NCBI GenBank assembly: GCA_937928555.1
Contig: CALFWR010000006.1
Span: forward strand, 1 to 64,000
Length of the DNA stretch: 64,000 bases
Direction of reading: 5' to 3'
From: an uncultured Pirellulaceae bacterium
Lineage (GTDB): Bacteria > Planctomycetota > Planctomycetia > Pirellulales > Pirellulaceae
This document shows, piece by piece, positions 31,743-40,871 of this stretch; position 1 is the stretch's first letter; every line of letters starts with the position of its first letter. The notes under the pieces were generated by a model. That model saw only the letters and a list, made by a program, of their open reading frames with translations, had not been told where the DNA came from and searched no databases. Position numbers and translations under genes: made by a program.

Positions 31743-33083
31743 ATGGTGGGCATGTCCCTTTTCGAAAAATCTGAGCAAGCCAACATGGACGCCGCCAAAC
31801 CGCTGGCGGCACGGATGCGACCGCGGAGCCTTGACGAGTTCGCAGGCCAACAGCACTTTCTCGGACCCGGCAAACTTCTCCGCAAACTCGTCGATGCAGA
31901 CAGGCTCGGTTCGGTAATTTTCTTTGGACCGCCGGGAACCGGAAAGACAACCCTTGCCCGGATCCTTGCTCGGGCCACCAAGCGCCGATTTGCCCAGCTC
32001 AATGCCGTCCTGCACGGCGTCAAGGATCTTCGCGAAGTCCTCGCTCAGGCACGCGACGAGCTGGCGACAGGGCAGGGCGGGACACTGCTGTTCATCGACG
32101 AGATCCATCGCTTCAACAAAGCCCAACAGGATGCGATGCTGGCCGATGTCGAAGACGGCGTGGTGACTTTGATTGGCGCAACGACCGCCAATCCGTTCTT
32201 TTCAGTTAACGGCGCCCTGGTGAGCCGAAGCCAAGTGTTTCAGTTTGAACCGTTGACCGCCGAAGACATCGAAGGACTCGTTCGCCGCACGCTGGCCGAT
32301 CGCGAGCGTGGCTACGGCCGCAGCAAGCTGGAGCTTGACGACCAGGCGATGGAGTACCTGTGCAACATCTGCGATGGCGACGCGAGGAAAGCGCTGTCGA
32401 TCCTCGAAACGGCGGCCATTGCAGCGGGCCCTGCCGTGGTGCCCACGGTGGTCGACAAAGAAGCGATGGTCGAAGCGGTCGGGACCCGGGCAGTGCAATA
32501 CGATCCCACCGGCGATGAACACTACGACTGTGCCAGCGCGTTGATCAAGAGCATCCGTGGCAGCGACCCCGACGCGGGGCTGTACTGGCTGGCGAGGATG
32601 CTCGAAGGCGGCGAAGACATTCGCTTCATCTGTCGCCGCCTGGTGATTCTGGCCAGCGAAGACATCGGCAACGCGGACCCCCAGGCCCTTTCCCTAGCGG
32701 TGGCGTGCTCTCAGGCTTGCGAGCAAATTGGGCTTCCCGAAGGCCAACTGACGCTGTCCCAGACAGTGATCTATCTGGCCTGCGCTCCAAAGTCGAATTC
32801 GGCTACAGTCGCGATCGGTTTGGCTCGCAAGGACATCCGCGAAAACAGAACTCTGCCGGTCCCCAGGCACCTGCGCGACGCGCACTATGGTGCCGCCGAA
32901 CAGTTGGGCCACGGCGTGAACTATCAGTACTCGCACAACGAAGCCGACGGTGTTTCGGCGCAGGATTATTTGGGTGTCGATCGGGAATACTACACGCCGG
33001 TGCCCCGTGGTTTCGAAGCCGAAATGGCGAAACGATTGGCGACGATTCGCGAGAAACTTCGCGGGGCGAAAAGCGAATCGTAA
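31743..33083 (+). CDS. rarA: Replication-associated recombination protein A (AAA+ ATPase)
   Basis: RarA (MgsA) acts at stalled replication forks as a clamp-loader-like AAA+ ATPase. The 446-residue protein carries the hallmark N-terminus [16 protein letters not shown], Walker [10 protein letters not shown], Walker [12 protein letters not shown] and sensor 1 GATTANP. The C-terminal tetramerisation region includes [18 protein letters not shown] and CAPKSNS. Length is normal. The start could be ATG 31743 or the ATG three codons later at 31752. A variant 187-bp element begins one base after its stop codon. Confidence 0.95.
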   Translation: MVGMSLFEKSEQANMDAAKPLAARMRPRSLDEFAGQQHFLGPGKLLRKLVDADRLGSVIFFGPPGTGKTTLARILARATKRRFAQLNAVLHGVKDLREVLAQARDELATGQGGTLLFIDEIHRFNKAQQDAMLADVEDGVVTLIGATTANPFFSVNGALVSRSQVFQFEPLTAEDIEGLVRRTLADRERGYGRSKLELDDQAMEYLCNICDGDARKALSILETAAIAAGPAVVPTVVDKEAMVEAVGTRAVQYDPTGDEHYDCASALIKSIRGSDPDAGLYWLARMLEGGEDIRFICRRLVILASEDIGNADPQALSLAVACSQACEQIGLPEGQLTLSQTVIYLACAPKSNSATVAIGLARKDIRENRTLPVPRHLRDAHYGAAEQLGHGVNYQYSHNEADGVSAQDYLGVDREYYTPVPRGFEAEMAKRLATIREKLRGAKSES

Positions 33084-33084
33084 G

Positions 33085-33271
33085 CCCGGATTATTCACGA
33101 CGACGGGCGTCGATCGGGTTGAAGCACACAAAAGCTAACGTGACACCGGGTGCGCCTCGGAAATTTCGGTTCATCCCGCCGATGACGTGCAGGCAAGCGA
33201 TTTTACCCGGACTGACGCGGCGTCCATTGGCTGAACTGAAAGTCACGCCCACGCCTCGTGAATAATCCGGG
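33085..33271 (+). repeat. 187-bp inverted-repeat element, copy 3 (variant B interior)
   Basis: Same terminal inverted repeats and exactly the same length as the other copies, but a different interior that aligns only with copies at 62503-62689 and 63643-63687 (shared ACTGAAAGTC next to the right end). It starts one base after the TAA of rarA. No target duplication is evident. Confidence 0.85.
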
Positions 33272-33445
33272 TTGAGGTTGCGCTGTTGCGATGTCGCGGT
33301 TGTGGCTTCCTGCGATGGAAGTCACAACCACCGCAGCGCTTGCCAGATCTGCTTCGACCGGTTCTGCGGGTTGACCGGCGGAACATCCGTCACATCCACC
33401 TGAGTCCGCGAGTCGTCCCGCCGCATAGCCGATAAAAAATCGGTC

Positions 33446-34465
33446 ATGAGAAAGCTCCTTACAACTTTGTTCCTAACTGCGGTGGCTGTTGGCGGAATCT
33501 GGATTCTGATGAATCAGGATCGAATCCGTGAAGCCGGCGGGTTTTCCAACTTCCTCGCAACTCACTTTCCCAACGCCAACGGCGGCCAATACCAAAACGG
33601 GGCCTTTATTCAGACAAGCAATCCGCAAACGTCGCTGGCCGGCAACCAACAAGGTAACGTCCCCGGCCCGGCAGCAGCCGTCGGCTCGCTCGCGAATCGG
33701 ATCCGGATCGCTTCACTGAAGCTTTCGGGAGCCCACGACTACCCCAACCCGAAACTGGCCCTGGGCGTGCTGGCGGACATCTGTTTGCATTTTGACCTGA
33801 TCGCATTTCAGGAAGTCAACGGGCATCGACCCGGCTGGCTGGACGAAGTCGTCGCCGAAATCGGTCGGCAAAGCAACGGCACGGCGACGTATCAGTATGC
33901 CACCGATCACGCCCGAGTCTCCCGCGACCAGGTGCAGTACGCGTTTTTGTTCAACGCCGCCAAAGTCAACCTTGACCATCACTACACCGTGGCCGATCCG
34001 GACAATGTGCTGCTTCGTGAGCCGATGGTTGGCTGGTTTCGCACTGCGGGCGTGCCGCCGGAACAGGCCTTCACTTTTAACCTGGTCAATATCCAGTTGG
34101 CACAGCGTCAGCCCGGCAACGAGTTGGCTTACTTTGGACAGTTGCACCACGCGATCCGCAAAGACGGTCGCGGCGAGGACGACGTTATCTTTGTGGGTGA
34201 TTTTAAGTCGGGTGATCGTGCCCTGTCCGCCCTGCGCAAGCGGTCGGGCATGACGTGGGTCGTCTCCGATCAGGCCACCAACACCATGAACGACGCCCAG
34301 TACGACAACGTCGTGTTCGAGCAAACTGCCACCCTGGAATTCACCGGTAATGGTGGCGTGGTGGACTTTCTGAAAGAGTACAACCTTGGATTCCGCGACG
34401 CGATGTCCATTTCCGACCACATGCCCGTCTGGGCCGAGTTTTCCGCAATCGAGCGGACAAGGTAG
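33446..34465 (+). CDS. Secreted endonuclease/exonuclease/phosphatase-fold protein, possibly divergent at the active site
   Basis: A 339-residue protein with an N-terminal signal anchor (residues 3-21), a low-complexity Asn/Gln/Gly linker, then a DNase I-like (EEP) domain. Visible core motifs are DLIAFQEVNG (catalytic Glu), FVGDF and ISDHMPVWAEF (Asp-His pair). The usual GDFN is GDFK, replacing a substrate-contacting Asn by Lys, and the first strand motif normally ending in N-x-N reads ASLKLSG. Activity may therefore be altered. Located outside the cytoplasm by the signal anchor. Neighbours give no pathway hint. Confidence 0.75.
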   Translation: MRKLLTTLFLTAVAVGGIWILMNQDRIREAGGFSNFLATHFPNANGGQYQNGAFIQTSNPQTSLAGNQQGNVPGPAAAVGSLANRIRIASLKLSGAHDYPNPKLALGVLADICLHFDLIAFQEVNGHRPGWLDEVVAEIGRQSNGTATYQYATDHARVSRDQVQYAFLFNAAKVNLDHHYTVADPDNVLLREPMVGWFRTAGVPPEQAFTFNLVNIQLAQRQPGNELAYFGQLHHAIRKDGRGEDDVIFVGDFKSGDRALSALRKRSGMTWVVSDQATNTMNDAQYDNVVFEQTATLEFTGNGGVVDFLKEYNLGFRDAMSISDHMPVWAEFSAIERTR

Positions 34466-34525
34466 CCCCTTGTTTGGCTTTGCGGCGTAGAATGGAGTCG
34501 GAAACTCATGCTCCGGTAATCTCTC

Positions 34526-35692
34526 GTGAACATTTACTGCATCCATTGCGGCGACTCCTTTTCGATCACAGCGGATCAACTGGGAAAGCGTGCCAAGTGC
34601 CCGCACTGCAAGGGGCAGGTGATGCTTCCCAAATCGCGTCTCCAGTACGGGGCCAAAGAAAGGCAACTGGAAGCACCCAGCCGGTTGATGGAATCTTCTC
34701 TGTCGGCGCTGAGCGCGATCCTGATTCACTTGTTGGCTCTGGTTCCGATGGCTTTGATTCCCTGGGGAGACTTTTCTACCGGCGAGCTTGGTGAAGGCGA
34801 CGAGATTCTGATCGGTCAGCTTTCACGTGAGCAACTGGTCGAAACACCGGACGAACAACTGGACAACGTGCAAGTCGAAAACCCGGTCAACGACGACGCC
34901 ATCGACAGTTTCGAAAACGGGCTGTTCACTCCGCTGGCCGAAAGTCCCCTCGCCGCGGACGAGTTCGACATCACGATCGGATCGCCTGCCAAAGGCGGCA
35001 GTCTTTCGTTTGACATCGAATCGCTGAACCAGGAAACGGCTCTTGCCGGCGGCAGAGAAGACTTCGGCAAACTCGTTTCGCGGCTGAAGAAGGAAGGCCT
35101 AGACATCGCCATCGTGTTCGATTCAACAGGCAGCATGGGCGAAGAGATCGGCGAGCTGAAGAAAAGAATCGAACGAATCGGCAACACATTGTTTGCCCTG
35201 ATTCCGCGGACCCGAATCAGTGTTTGTACTTACCGCGACAAAGGCGATGCGTTCATCGTCAAAGGCGAGCCTCTGACGGACAAACTTGCCAAGATCATTC
35301 AGTTTCTCAATGGCGTCTCGGCGGCCGGTGGCGGCAACGTGCCCGAATCGGTGGACGCGGGGCTGGAGTGGGCCATCAATCAGAATTCCTGGCGACGGTC
35401 AGCCCGAAAGGTCATCCTGATTTTCGGCGATGCGCCACCGCACATCGCCACCACGGGCAACTGCCAGCAGATGGCGTCTGACTTTCGACATCAACAACGC
35501 GGCGTCGTCAGTACGATTACTTGCCGCAAGCCTCGACCGCTGGACGAGTTCACAAAGATCGCTGCGATCGGTGGCGGAGAAGCATTTCTTTCCCGCGACG
35601 AGCGCGAGCTGATGACGCAACTGATGGTGCTGGTGTTCGGTTCCAAGCACCGCCGCAAGGTCGTCGAAGCGTTTGATTTGATGGAAAATTAG
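34526..35692 (+). CDS. Zinc-ribbon, membrane-anchored von Willebrand factor A protein
   Basis: A 388-residue protein. It begins with a short zinc ribbon (CIHC and CPHC, residues 5-30), then a transmembrane helix (about 60-80), an acidic linker and a VWA domain with the MIDAS motif DSTGSMG (near 196) and ILIFGDAPPH. The VWA domain suggests metal-dependent protein binding, in this topology outside the membrane. The zinc ribbon resembles those in planctomycete and myxobacterial regulatory proteins. The start is GTG 34526, directly before the first ribbon cysteines. Function is unknown; convergent with the L,D-transpeptidase gene. Confidence 0.8.
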   Translation: MNIYCIHCGDSFSITADQLGKRAKCPHCKGQVMLPKSRLQYGAKERQLEAPSRLMESSLSALSAILIHLLALVPMALIPWGDFSTGELGEGDEILIGQLSREQLVETPDEQLDNVQVENPVNDDAIDSFENGLFTPLAESPLAADEFDITIGSPAKGGSLSFDIESLNQETALAGGREDFGKLVSRLKKEGLDIAIVFDSTGSMGEEIGELKKRIERIGNTLFALIPRTRISVCTYRDKGDAFIVKGEPLTDKLAKIIQFLNGVSAAGGGNVPESVDAGLEWAINQNSWRRSARKVILIFGDAPPHIATTGNCQQMASDFRHQQRGVVSTITCRKPRPLDEFTKIAAIGGGEAFLSRDERELMTQLMVLVFGSKHRRKVVEAFDLMEN

Positions 35693-35737
35693 GGATTTGC
35701 TGTGGCCAAGACCGCTATTGCGCTATTGGTAACCCGC

Positions 35738-37309
35738 CTACTTCACGATCGTGACCTGCGAGTCCTTGGACAACATCCCGTAGATGTCTTTTGCGTCGGT
35801 TTGACCGAGCCCGATGCAGCCCTGATGGCCGTGCGGAGTCCCGTCAGGAACCGAGTGAATGCACAGGCTTCCTGAAAGCCCGACCCAAAATTCGCCGTAC
35901 TGGTTCTGCGGATGACCGGGCGGATACTCATTGCCGCTGGCGTCTCGCCAGGTGTAGCCCTGGGGTGACTTGACCATCACCTGGTAGGTGCCCTCGCGGG
36001 GCTGACCGGAACTGCCGACCGCAACCGGAAAACGTCCCGCGTAAAGATTCTTCACGTACAGCGTCATCACTTTTTCGTCCAAGCTGACTTCTGCATTGAA
36101 CGGACCGTTGACAACTTTCAGCTCCATTCCCGCACGGACTTCGGATGATCCTGCAAACGCCGTCTGGTTGATGTTGTAAATGACTTCCGCCGGTATCCGC
36201 CACTGACTGGCCAGCAACGCCAACGTATCACCCTCTTTGACCACGTAGGGTTTGGCGACGAATCGGTGCTCCGGTGAGTAGACGACTTTGGCAGCCAAAG
36301 CATCCAACCAACCAAGCAACTTCTGTCGCTGTGGACCGCGCATCTCGTTGCCCCGATAGAAACGTGACAGCAAACCCAGCGCCGTACGCAGTTCGTTTTT
36401 CTCTACCAGTTGCTCAGCCTGCTCCCAGATCGCCTGGGATTTGGTGGCCGGTTTCGCATTGGTGGCCGGTTTCGCATTGGCGGTCGGTGCGGGAGGTTGT
36501 GGTTTGAAACTTGAAGCATTGCTCACGTCACCGCCCACGTTGTCAACGCTGACCGCCGAAGCGAGTGAGTTGTACGTCGCTACCGGTGCTTTGCTCTCGA
36601 TCGGTTTGGTCGCAAAATCCTGCTTGAGCGCGTCGATCAATCCCAAATCGCGATCGGTCGCCGATGGCGACACCGCCTGGCGAACTGCGGCTTCGGGTGA
36701 GTTGTTGGCACTGGTGAATTCTTTCGAGCCCGACCCGGAGGGTTCTGAAACTGGCGGCGCGAGTTCCGGAAGTTCATCCGGAGGAGAAAGTAGCGGAAGG
36801 TCGTTCGACGGCGTTGCCGGCGGCTGCGCGTCGATAGCGGGAAGCGTTAGTTGATTCTGATTCTGAGCCAAAGACGAAGAGGCCGTCGGCGGATTGCCGG
36901 GTTTGAATGCCGGAACACTGATCTGGTCCATCGCAGGACGTCGATTCTCAATCGCCGGTGGCTTCAAATCGATCGCCGGAAGCTTGGGCGAAGAAGCCAA
37001 CTGGAAGGAGCCCGCCTGAGCAGCGGGCGGCTGGACTCTTTGTCGCGGTGCAATCAACGGCATCGAATTTTGTTGCTGTGGCCGCTGCGCAAGGCCGCCA
37101 AGCGGACCCGGGTTCGTAGGCGGTACCTGAAGGTCCAACGGTGGAACCTGAGTGCCTGGTATGTGGACCGCACCTTCACTGATTTCCAAGCCTGGACTCA
37201 GAATATCCTGCTCCATATCGGGCTTTTTCTCTGAATCAGAAAAGCAGTAAAGAGCGAACGAAACGGCGAGAAGGGTAACTGCGAAAGCGGTACTCTTGAA
37301 CGATTGCAC
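35738..37309 (-). CDS. L,D-transpeptidase (YkuD) with LysM domain
   Basis: A 523-residue cell-wall enzyme that cross-links or anchors to peptidoglycan. It has an N-terminal membrane segment (about 8-25), a long Pro/Gln/Ala-rich region to about residue 280, a LysM motif (YVVKEGDTLALLASQW near 350) and a C-terminal YkuD domain. The YkuD motif is HSVPDGTPHGHQGCIGL, with the catalytic cysteine in GCIGL in place of the common GCIRL. Such an enzyme supports the presence of peptidoglycan in this organism. The start is ATG 37309. Confidence 0.9.
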   Translation of the reverse strand: MQSFKSTAFAVTLLAVSFALYCFSDSEKKPDMEQDILSPGLEISEGAVHIPGTQVPPLDLQVPPTNPGPLGGLAQRPQQQNSMPLIAPRQRVQPPAAQAGSFQLASSPKLPAIDLKPPAIENRRPAMDQISVPAFKPGNPPTASSSLAQNQNQLTLPAIDAQPPATPSNDLPLLSPPDELPELAPPVSEPSGSGSKEFTSANNSPEAAVRQAVSPSATDRDLGLIDALKQDFATKPIESKAPVATYNSLASAVSVDNVGGDVSNASSFKPQPPAPTANAKPATNAKPATKSQAIWEQAEQLVEKNELRTALGLLSRFYRGNEMRGPQRQKLLGWLDALAAKVVYSPEHRFVAKPYVVKEGDTLALLASQWRIPAEVIYNINQTAFAGSSEVRAGMELKVVNGPFNAEVSLDEKVMTLYVKNLYAGRFPVAVGSSGQPREGTYQVMVKSPQGYTWRDASGNEYPPGHPQNQYGEFWVGLSGSLCIHSVPDGTPHGHQGCIGLGQTDAKDIYGMLSKDSQVTIVK

Positions 37310-37394
37310 GACGATTCTCCGGGAATAAAATTCGGCGGGAGCGTAACAGGATGCCGTTCACTGGCCCAGATCAGTTTTTGCTTTTTCGAAACCA

Positions 37395-37459
37395 CGCATC
37401 TGAGTCGCGGATCACTGTCGGAGCTGATTCCGACGCCCACGCCTCGTGAATAATCCGCG
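37395..37459 (+). repeat. Fragment of the 187-bp element, right third
   Basis: Matches the last 65 bp of the + oriented element, from GCATC through GTGAATAATCCGCG. The left part is missing, so it is a truncated remnant. Confidence 0.75.
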
Positions 37460-37539
37460 TTGCTATCAGAAATTGCGTATCCTTGTCTCGGATTTGGTTG
37501 AAACTGGGAGAAATGGCTATGGATAGCGAACTAAAAAGT

Positions 37540-37932
37540 AGGAAAGCAGGATTGGCGAGGTTGTTCAACAGCTCGCCAGGCAGGAACAACAGCGGCTCAA
37601 GGCAGCCGTGGCGTTTATCGAACTTGAAGAACTGGTCTGCGAAATAGGTGATGAAGTCACCCGCCAGTTCCTCGGTGGTGAGCTGGTTGATCGCTCCGAC
37701 CGGGCAGCGGGTCAGACTCACGCCTGCTCGACCTGCGACTGTCCTTGCGGCGAAGCGAGGAGTACTGCGGCAATCGAAGACGGCTAGCCGACTTGTCAGA
37801 AGTGGGCTCAGTTGATCTGGCAGGGTGATGTTTCAGCACGTCCACGGTCCGCCCGACAAGGACGACACCAAGAGCGAGCGTTACCACGTCGCTCACGCGT
37901 TGACTTACTTTCGCAACAACACCAGCCATGCG
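37540..37932 (+). pseudogene. Transposase gene remnant A
   Basis: An open stretch without a proper start encodes a Gln/Glu-rich helix (LARQEQQRLKAAVAFIELEE) and a cysteine cluster (THACSTCDCPCGEA) before a TAG. The frame then shifts to KWAQLIWQGDVSA. The last 219 bp (37713-37931) are about 95% identical to 40872-41090. It ends exactly at a 187-bp element. The family is uncertain; the C-terminal relative in remnant B has planctomycete transposase motifs. Confidence 0.6.
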
Positions 37933-38119
37933 TCCGGATTATTCACGACGACGGGCGTTGATTCTACGTCTGGCCAACAGCAGCGAGGGAAAAGCTGAAA
38001 TTCAACAAGAAATGTAAATCATTCAGTAGATGAAAACCACAGCGATCGTTTCATCGCATCAGAGTCGCGGATCACGGTCGGAACTGATTCTGACGCCCAC
38101 GCCTCGTGAATAATCCGGG
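37933..38119 (+). repeat. 187-bp inverted-repeat element, copy 5
   Basis: Full-length copy, type A interior. It sits at the broken end of transposase remnant A: the homology with remnant B stops where this element begins. The flanks ATGCG and CTGAT do not match, so one flank was probably lost or the copy arose by recombination. Confidence 0.88.
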
Positions 38120-38168
38120 CTGATGCCAAATGCTGCCCGCTCCGCCGAGCGTCGCGTTTCGGCTGCAA

Positions 38169-39095
38169 TTACTTAACGCTTCTAGCACTGAATAATCTCC
38201 AACGGCTTTTCTCACTCTCGCAACCTGAGAGTGAACGAGCTTTTTTGATGTCTGCCTCGGCAAGACGAACCTTGCCTAACCCTTCATAGGCCTGCGCGCG
38301 AAAAATATACGCCTCACGAACGAAAGGTCGAAAGAACGTGCATCTCGCGTCGCTTGATTCTAGAATTTCCGATAAGAGATCGACCGCTTCTCCGAAGCTG
38401 TTCGTTGCGATGCAAAACGTTGAGTAGAGAATGATATTCGAAGTACGATACGCTTCCAGCATGGGATGCCCAATTCGCCTTTTGTAGATTTCGGAAACCA
38501 AATCGACTTTTTCTGAGTTCCGTAGCGATGCCGTTGCTTTGCTGGCAGAGTTCGCTTCAGTTGCACTCATGATCATGCACGTCATAGCTCTGTCTATAGT
38601 CGCAGGAGAAGTTGCTTGGTCAGCAACCAAATCTGCTATTTTGAAAGAGCTGTCATAATTTCGACGACTTAATTCTTCATCGGCCATCGTTATTGCGACA
38701 ATCTCATGATGTTTTCGATTGAAACAACAGGCCTCAGGGAGGGCTGAATAAGCAAGTTTAAGCGACTGGTAACTCCTTTCGGTTTCGCCCGCTATTTGCA
38801 AAACATAGTAGTCAAGATAACGCACAGTTTCGTTGCCAAGTGAATCTACTCTTTCACACGCTTTTCTTAACTTTATTAAGTCACCGCTAAATTCGTACAA
38901 TTCCGCTAAAATAAGCCAAGCCAGTGATTTCTTGACCGAAGGAATCCCGACTATGTGCTCCTCCAATTGAGTAGTGGCTTTTTCGAATTCACCAAGCCTT
39001 CGAAGCTGGGTAACACTTGAATAAAGGTCGATGTTCGCCGAATAACTTTCGACGACGCTAGATACGAACTCATTAAGCATCGCACGTCTCTGCAT
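38169..39095 (-). CDS. TPR-like helical repeat protein of unknown function
   Basis: A 308-residue soluble protein made of paired helices. The spacing of Ala, Leu and Tyr in segments such as EFEKATTQLEEHI, AWLILAELYEFSGD and REAYIFRAQAYEGLGKVRLAE fits tetratricopeptide-like repeats, usually protein-binding scaffolds. It has no catalytic motif. Base composition is more AT-rich than the neighbourhood and codon choice differs, which hints at horizontal gain. It lies between 187-bp elements and transposase remnants. The start is ATG 39095 or the Met five codons on, at 39080. Confidence 0.7.
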   Translation of the reverse strand: MQRRAMLNEFVSSVVESYSANIDLYSSVTQLRRLGEFEKATTQLEEHIVGIPSVKKSLAWLILAELYEFSGDLIKLRKACERVDSLGNETVRYLDYYVLQIAGETERSYQSLKLAYSALPEACCFNRKHHEIVAITMADEELSRRNYDSSFKIADLVADQATSPATIDRAMTCMIMSATEANSASKATASLRNSEKVDLVSEIYKRRIGHPMLEAYRTSNIILYSTFCIATNSFGEAVDLLSEILESSDARCTFFRPFVREAYIFRAQAYEGLGKVRLAEADIKKARSLSGCESEKSRWRLFSARSVK

Positions 39096-39142
39096 TTAGG
39101 GCTAACACAACGTAGTAAGAGTGCCGTGTGTTGACGATAAGA

Positions 39143-39171
39143 GAATCGCCCACGAAAAACGTGGGCGATTC
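39143..39171. terminator. Perfect 12-bp stem-loop between TPR-like gene and split gene
   Basis: GAATCGCCCACG, loop AAAAA, CGTGGGCGATTC. It lies downstream of the minus-strand split gene ending at 39291 and upstream of the TPR-like gene starting at 39095, so it could end the former transcript. No long T-tract follows, so it may be factor-assisted. Confidence 0.55.
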
Positions 39172-39290
39172 GGCATTCTGTTGCGCGGTTTCAGTAGTTG
39201 AAAAATAGTGTGAAGCAGGACAGTTTCGGCGCGCGAGAAATCGCAGTAGTTACTCTCGGTTGCCGCTCGCCTGCCGTTCCTTTCAGCATC

Positions 39291-40334
39291 CTATCCAAGA
39301 CGACGGTTAGGATCCAGTTCTCTCATTCGCTCCAAATACTCGAGCCACTCATTTCGTCTCTCTTCGATTTCGGGTTGTTCATTTTCTCGGTGTTCTTCTT
39401 CGGCTTCTCGCAAGTGGTCGCAGCTATCCAAGTAATTGCGAACATCTTGGACAAGTCCCCGGCATTCGTCGAGAAAAGTGGGGACTTCTCGCAAATCACC
39501 GTATACGGGAATGCTATCCTTGATGATTTCACCCGCCGCTGCTCCAACAATGACACCCGGTGCGACATCACTGTCAATCGCGTCCTGTCCATTTCTTCTG
39601 CGGCGATCTTGTTCTCGATGAAACCACTCGTCTACTCTGTTGTGGTCCGTGCGTCTTGCTTTTGGCTTATTCTTGGTAAGTTTCTTGATGAGCCACTTCA
39701 AAAAACCTTTGACAGGCCCTAATGAGTATCCTGTGGAATTCACAGCGTTGCCGTGACTATCGACCCAATAAGTGGCAGTTGGTTCGAAAACAACAGAGCT
39801 CGCAACTGGATTGAAAGTGCCCGACCACACGCGGAAGCTATTGTCACCTTCGGATACAATCGCGAAAAATTCGTCATCGAAACTCTCGTTTAGTTCCCAC
39901 GGTCTATACACTAATTCCCCAGAATCAATTATGTCGGCTTCGCCAAATTCTGGGTGAATTAAGAAAAGCAACTCTCCATCATTTTCCGGCTCTGCAGGAT
40001 CGAAAAACGTTGAGTCTTCGAAGATGAAAATCCCTGTATGAATAGAATCAGATTCTTGTGCGGCGCTGGTTGGCAGCGTTAGCCCGGATTATTCACGACG
40101 ACGGGCGTTGATTCTACGTCTGGCCAGCAGGAGCAGGGAAAAAGCTGAATTTCAACAAGAGATGTGAATCATTCGGTAGCTGAAAGCCACAGCGATCGTT
40201 TCATCGCATCAGAGTCGCGGATTACTGTCTCAACTGATTCTGACGCCCACGCCTCGTGAATAATCCGGGGTTAGGAATCCATAGATTAGAAAAATAGTTA
40301 CATGAATAGCCAAAATTTTGATTCGTCTTGACAT
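39291..40334 (-). pseudogene. Secreted-protein gene split by a 187-bp element
   Basis: ATG 40334 starts a typical signal peptide (SRRIKILAIHVTIFLIYGF). It is interrupted in codons 20-22 by the element at 40083-40269. Removing the element and one copy of the 5-bp duplication (CTAAC on this strand) gives one uninterrupted frame of 283 residues, with the signal peptidase-like site LPTSAA. The insertion places a TGA in frame soon after the junction, so the present gene is probably inactive. A TTG at 39971 could give a truncated, non-exported 226-residue product. The mature part is acidic, has a basic central helix, and ends in a Glu/Arg-rich coil (about residues 225-283). I recognise no family. 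Confidence 0.8.
40083..40269 (+). repeat. 187-bp inverted-repeat element, copy 6, inserted in a gene
   Basis: Full-length, type A. It is flanked by the perfect direct repeat GTTAG (40078-40082 and 40270-40274). It splits the signal-peptide codons of the minus-strand gene 39291-40334. This is the clearest evidence in the window that the element moves. Confidence 0.95.
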
Positions 40335-40407
40335 CGTTTAGTTCCTGTCTTCTTGTTTGGTGGTAATGTACCGTTTCAGCGTGAACTGGAAAATTTTGTT
40401 GTTTGAG

Positions 40408-40866
40408 TTAGTTGAATTTGAGTTCTGCCCCAGTCGAGTTGTCGATGCTAGCGAGCTTTGTCACGGCTTGCAACCAAGGAATTGATACGGGTTCCTCTTT
40501 TCTCTGTTCTTTGCAGTGCTCATTGACCGGCAGTTCGATGCCCATACGCCTCGCAATGTCGATTGCCGCATCGTAGATGCTCTGATTCGTTGCGCGAGTC
40601 CACAAGTCCAGAGCGTTGCCGTGATTGCCGCACTTGAAACACTGGAACACGTTCTTTTTTGTGTTCACCGAAAAGCATCTCGATGTGCCACGACGACTGC
40701 CATGCAAAGAACAGACGCCTCGCAGCTGAGAGCCATGAACTGTGACTGGCTCGAATCCCAGCTCGTCGAGCACCGCTCCGATGCTCAGCTGACCACGAAG
40801 GGCACCGAAATCAATTGAAACAGATAAATTCTTCTCCGGAGATTTCTTCGTCGGAAGTGGATCAGG
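40408..40866 (-). CDS. CHC2 zinc-finger protein (DNA-primase-type), start unclear
   Basis: The C-terminal 150 residues of a longer minus-strand frame hold a CHC2-type zinc-binding module (CSLHGSRR, then CFKCGNHGNALDLW). It is followed by a helix in which AAIDIARRMGIELP resembles proteins common near planctomycete mobile elements. The canonical CHC2 set is Cys-His-Cys-Cys, as seen here. The upstream half of the frame, 40872-41196, is antisense to a transposase remnant and is probably not its true start. No ATG is found between 40815 and 40866, so the gene may be truncated or use a rare start. It may bind DNA for a mobile element. Confidence 0.55.
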   Translation of the reverse strand, partial: PDPLPTKKSPEKNLSVSIDFGALRGQLSIGAVLDELGFEPVTVHGSQLRGVCSLHGSRRGTSRCFSVNTKKNVFQCFKCGNHGNALDLWTRATNQSIYDAAIDIARRMGIELPVNEHCKEQRKEEPVSIPWLQAVTKLASIDNSTGAELKFN

Positions 40867-40871
40867 CTTGG

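Noticed and set aside
37933-38119. Target duplication for copy 5
   Set aside because: Flanks ATGCG and CTGAT do not match, so no duplication is claimed here. The same holds for copies at 33085 and 62503.
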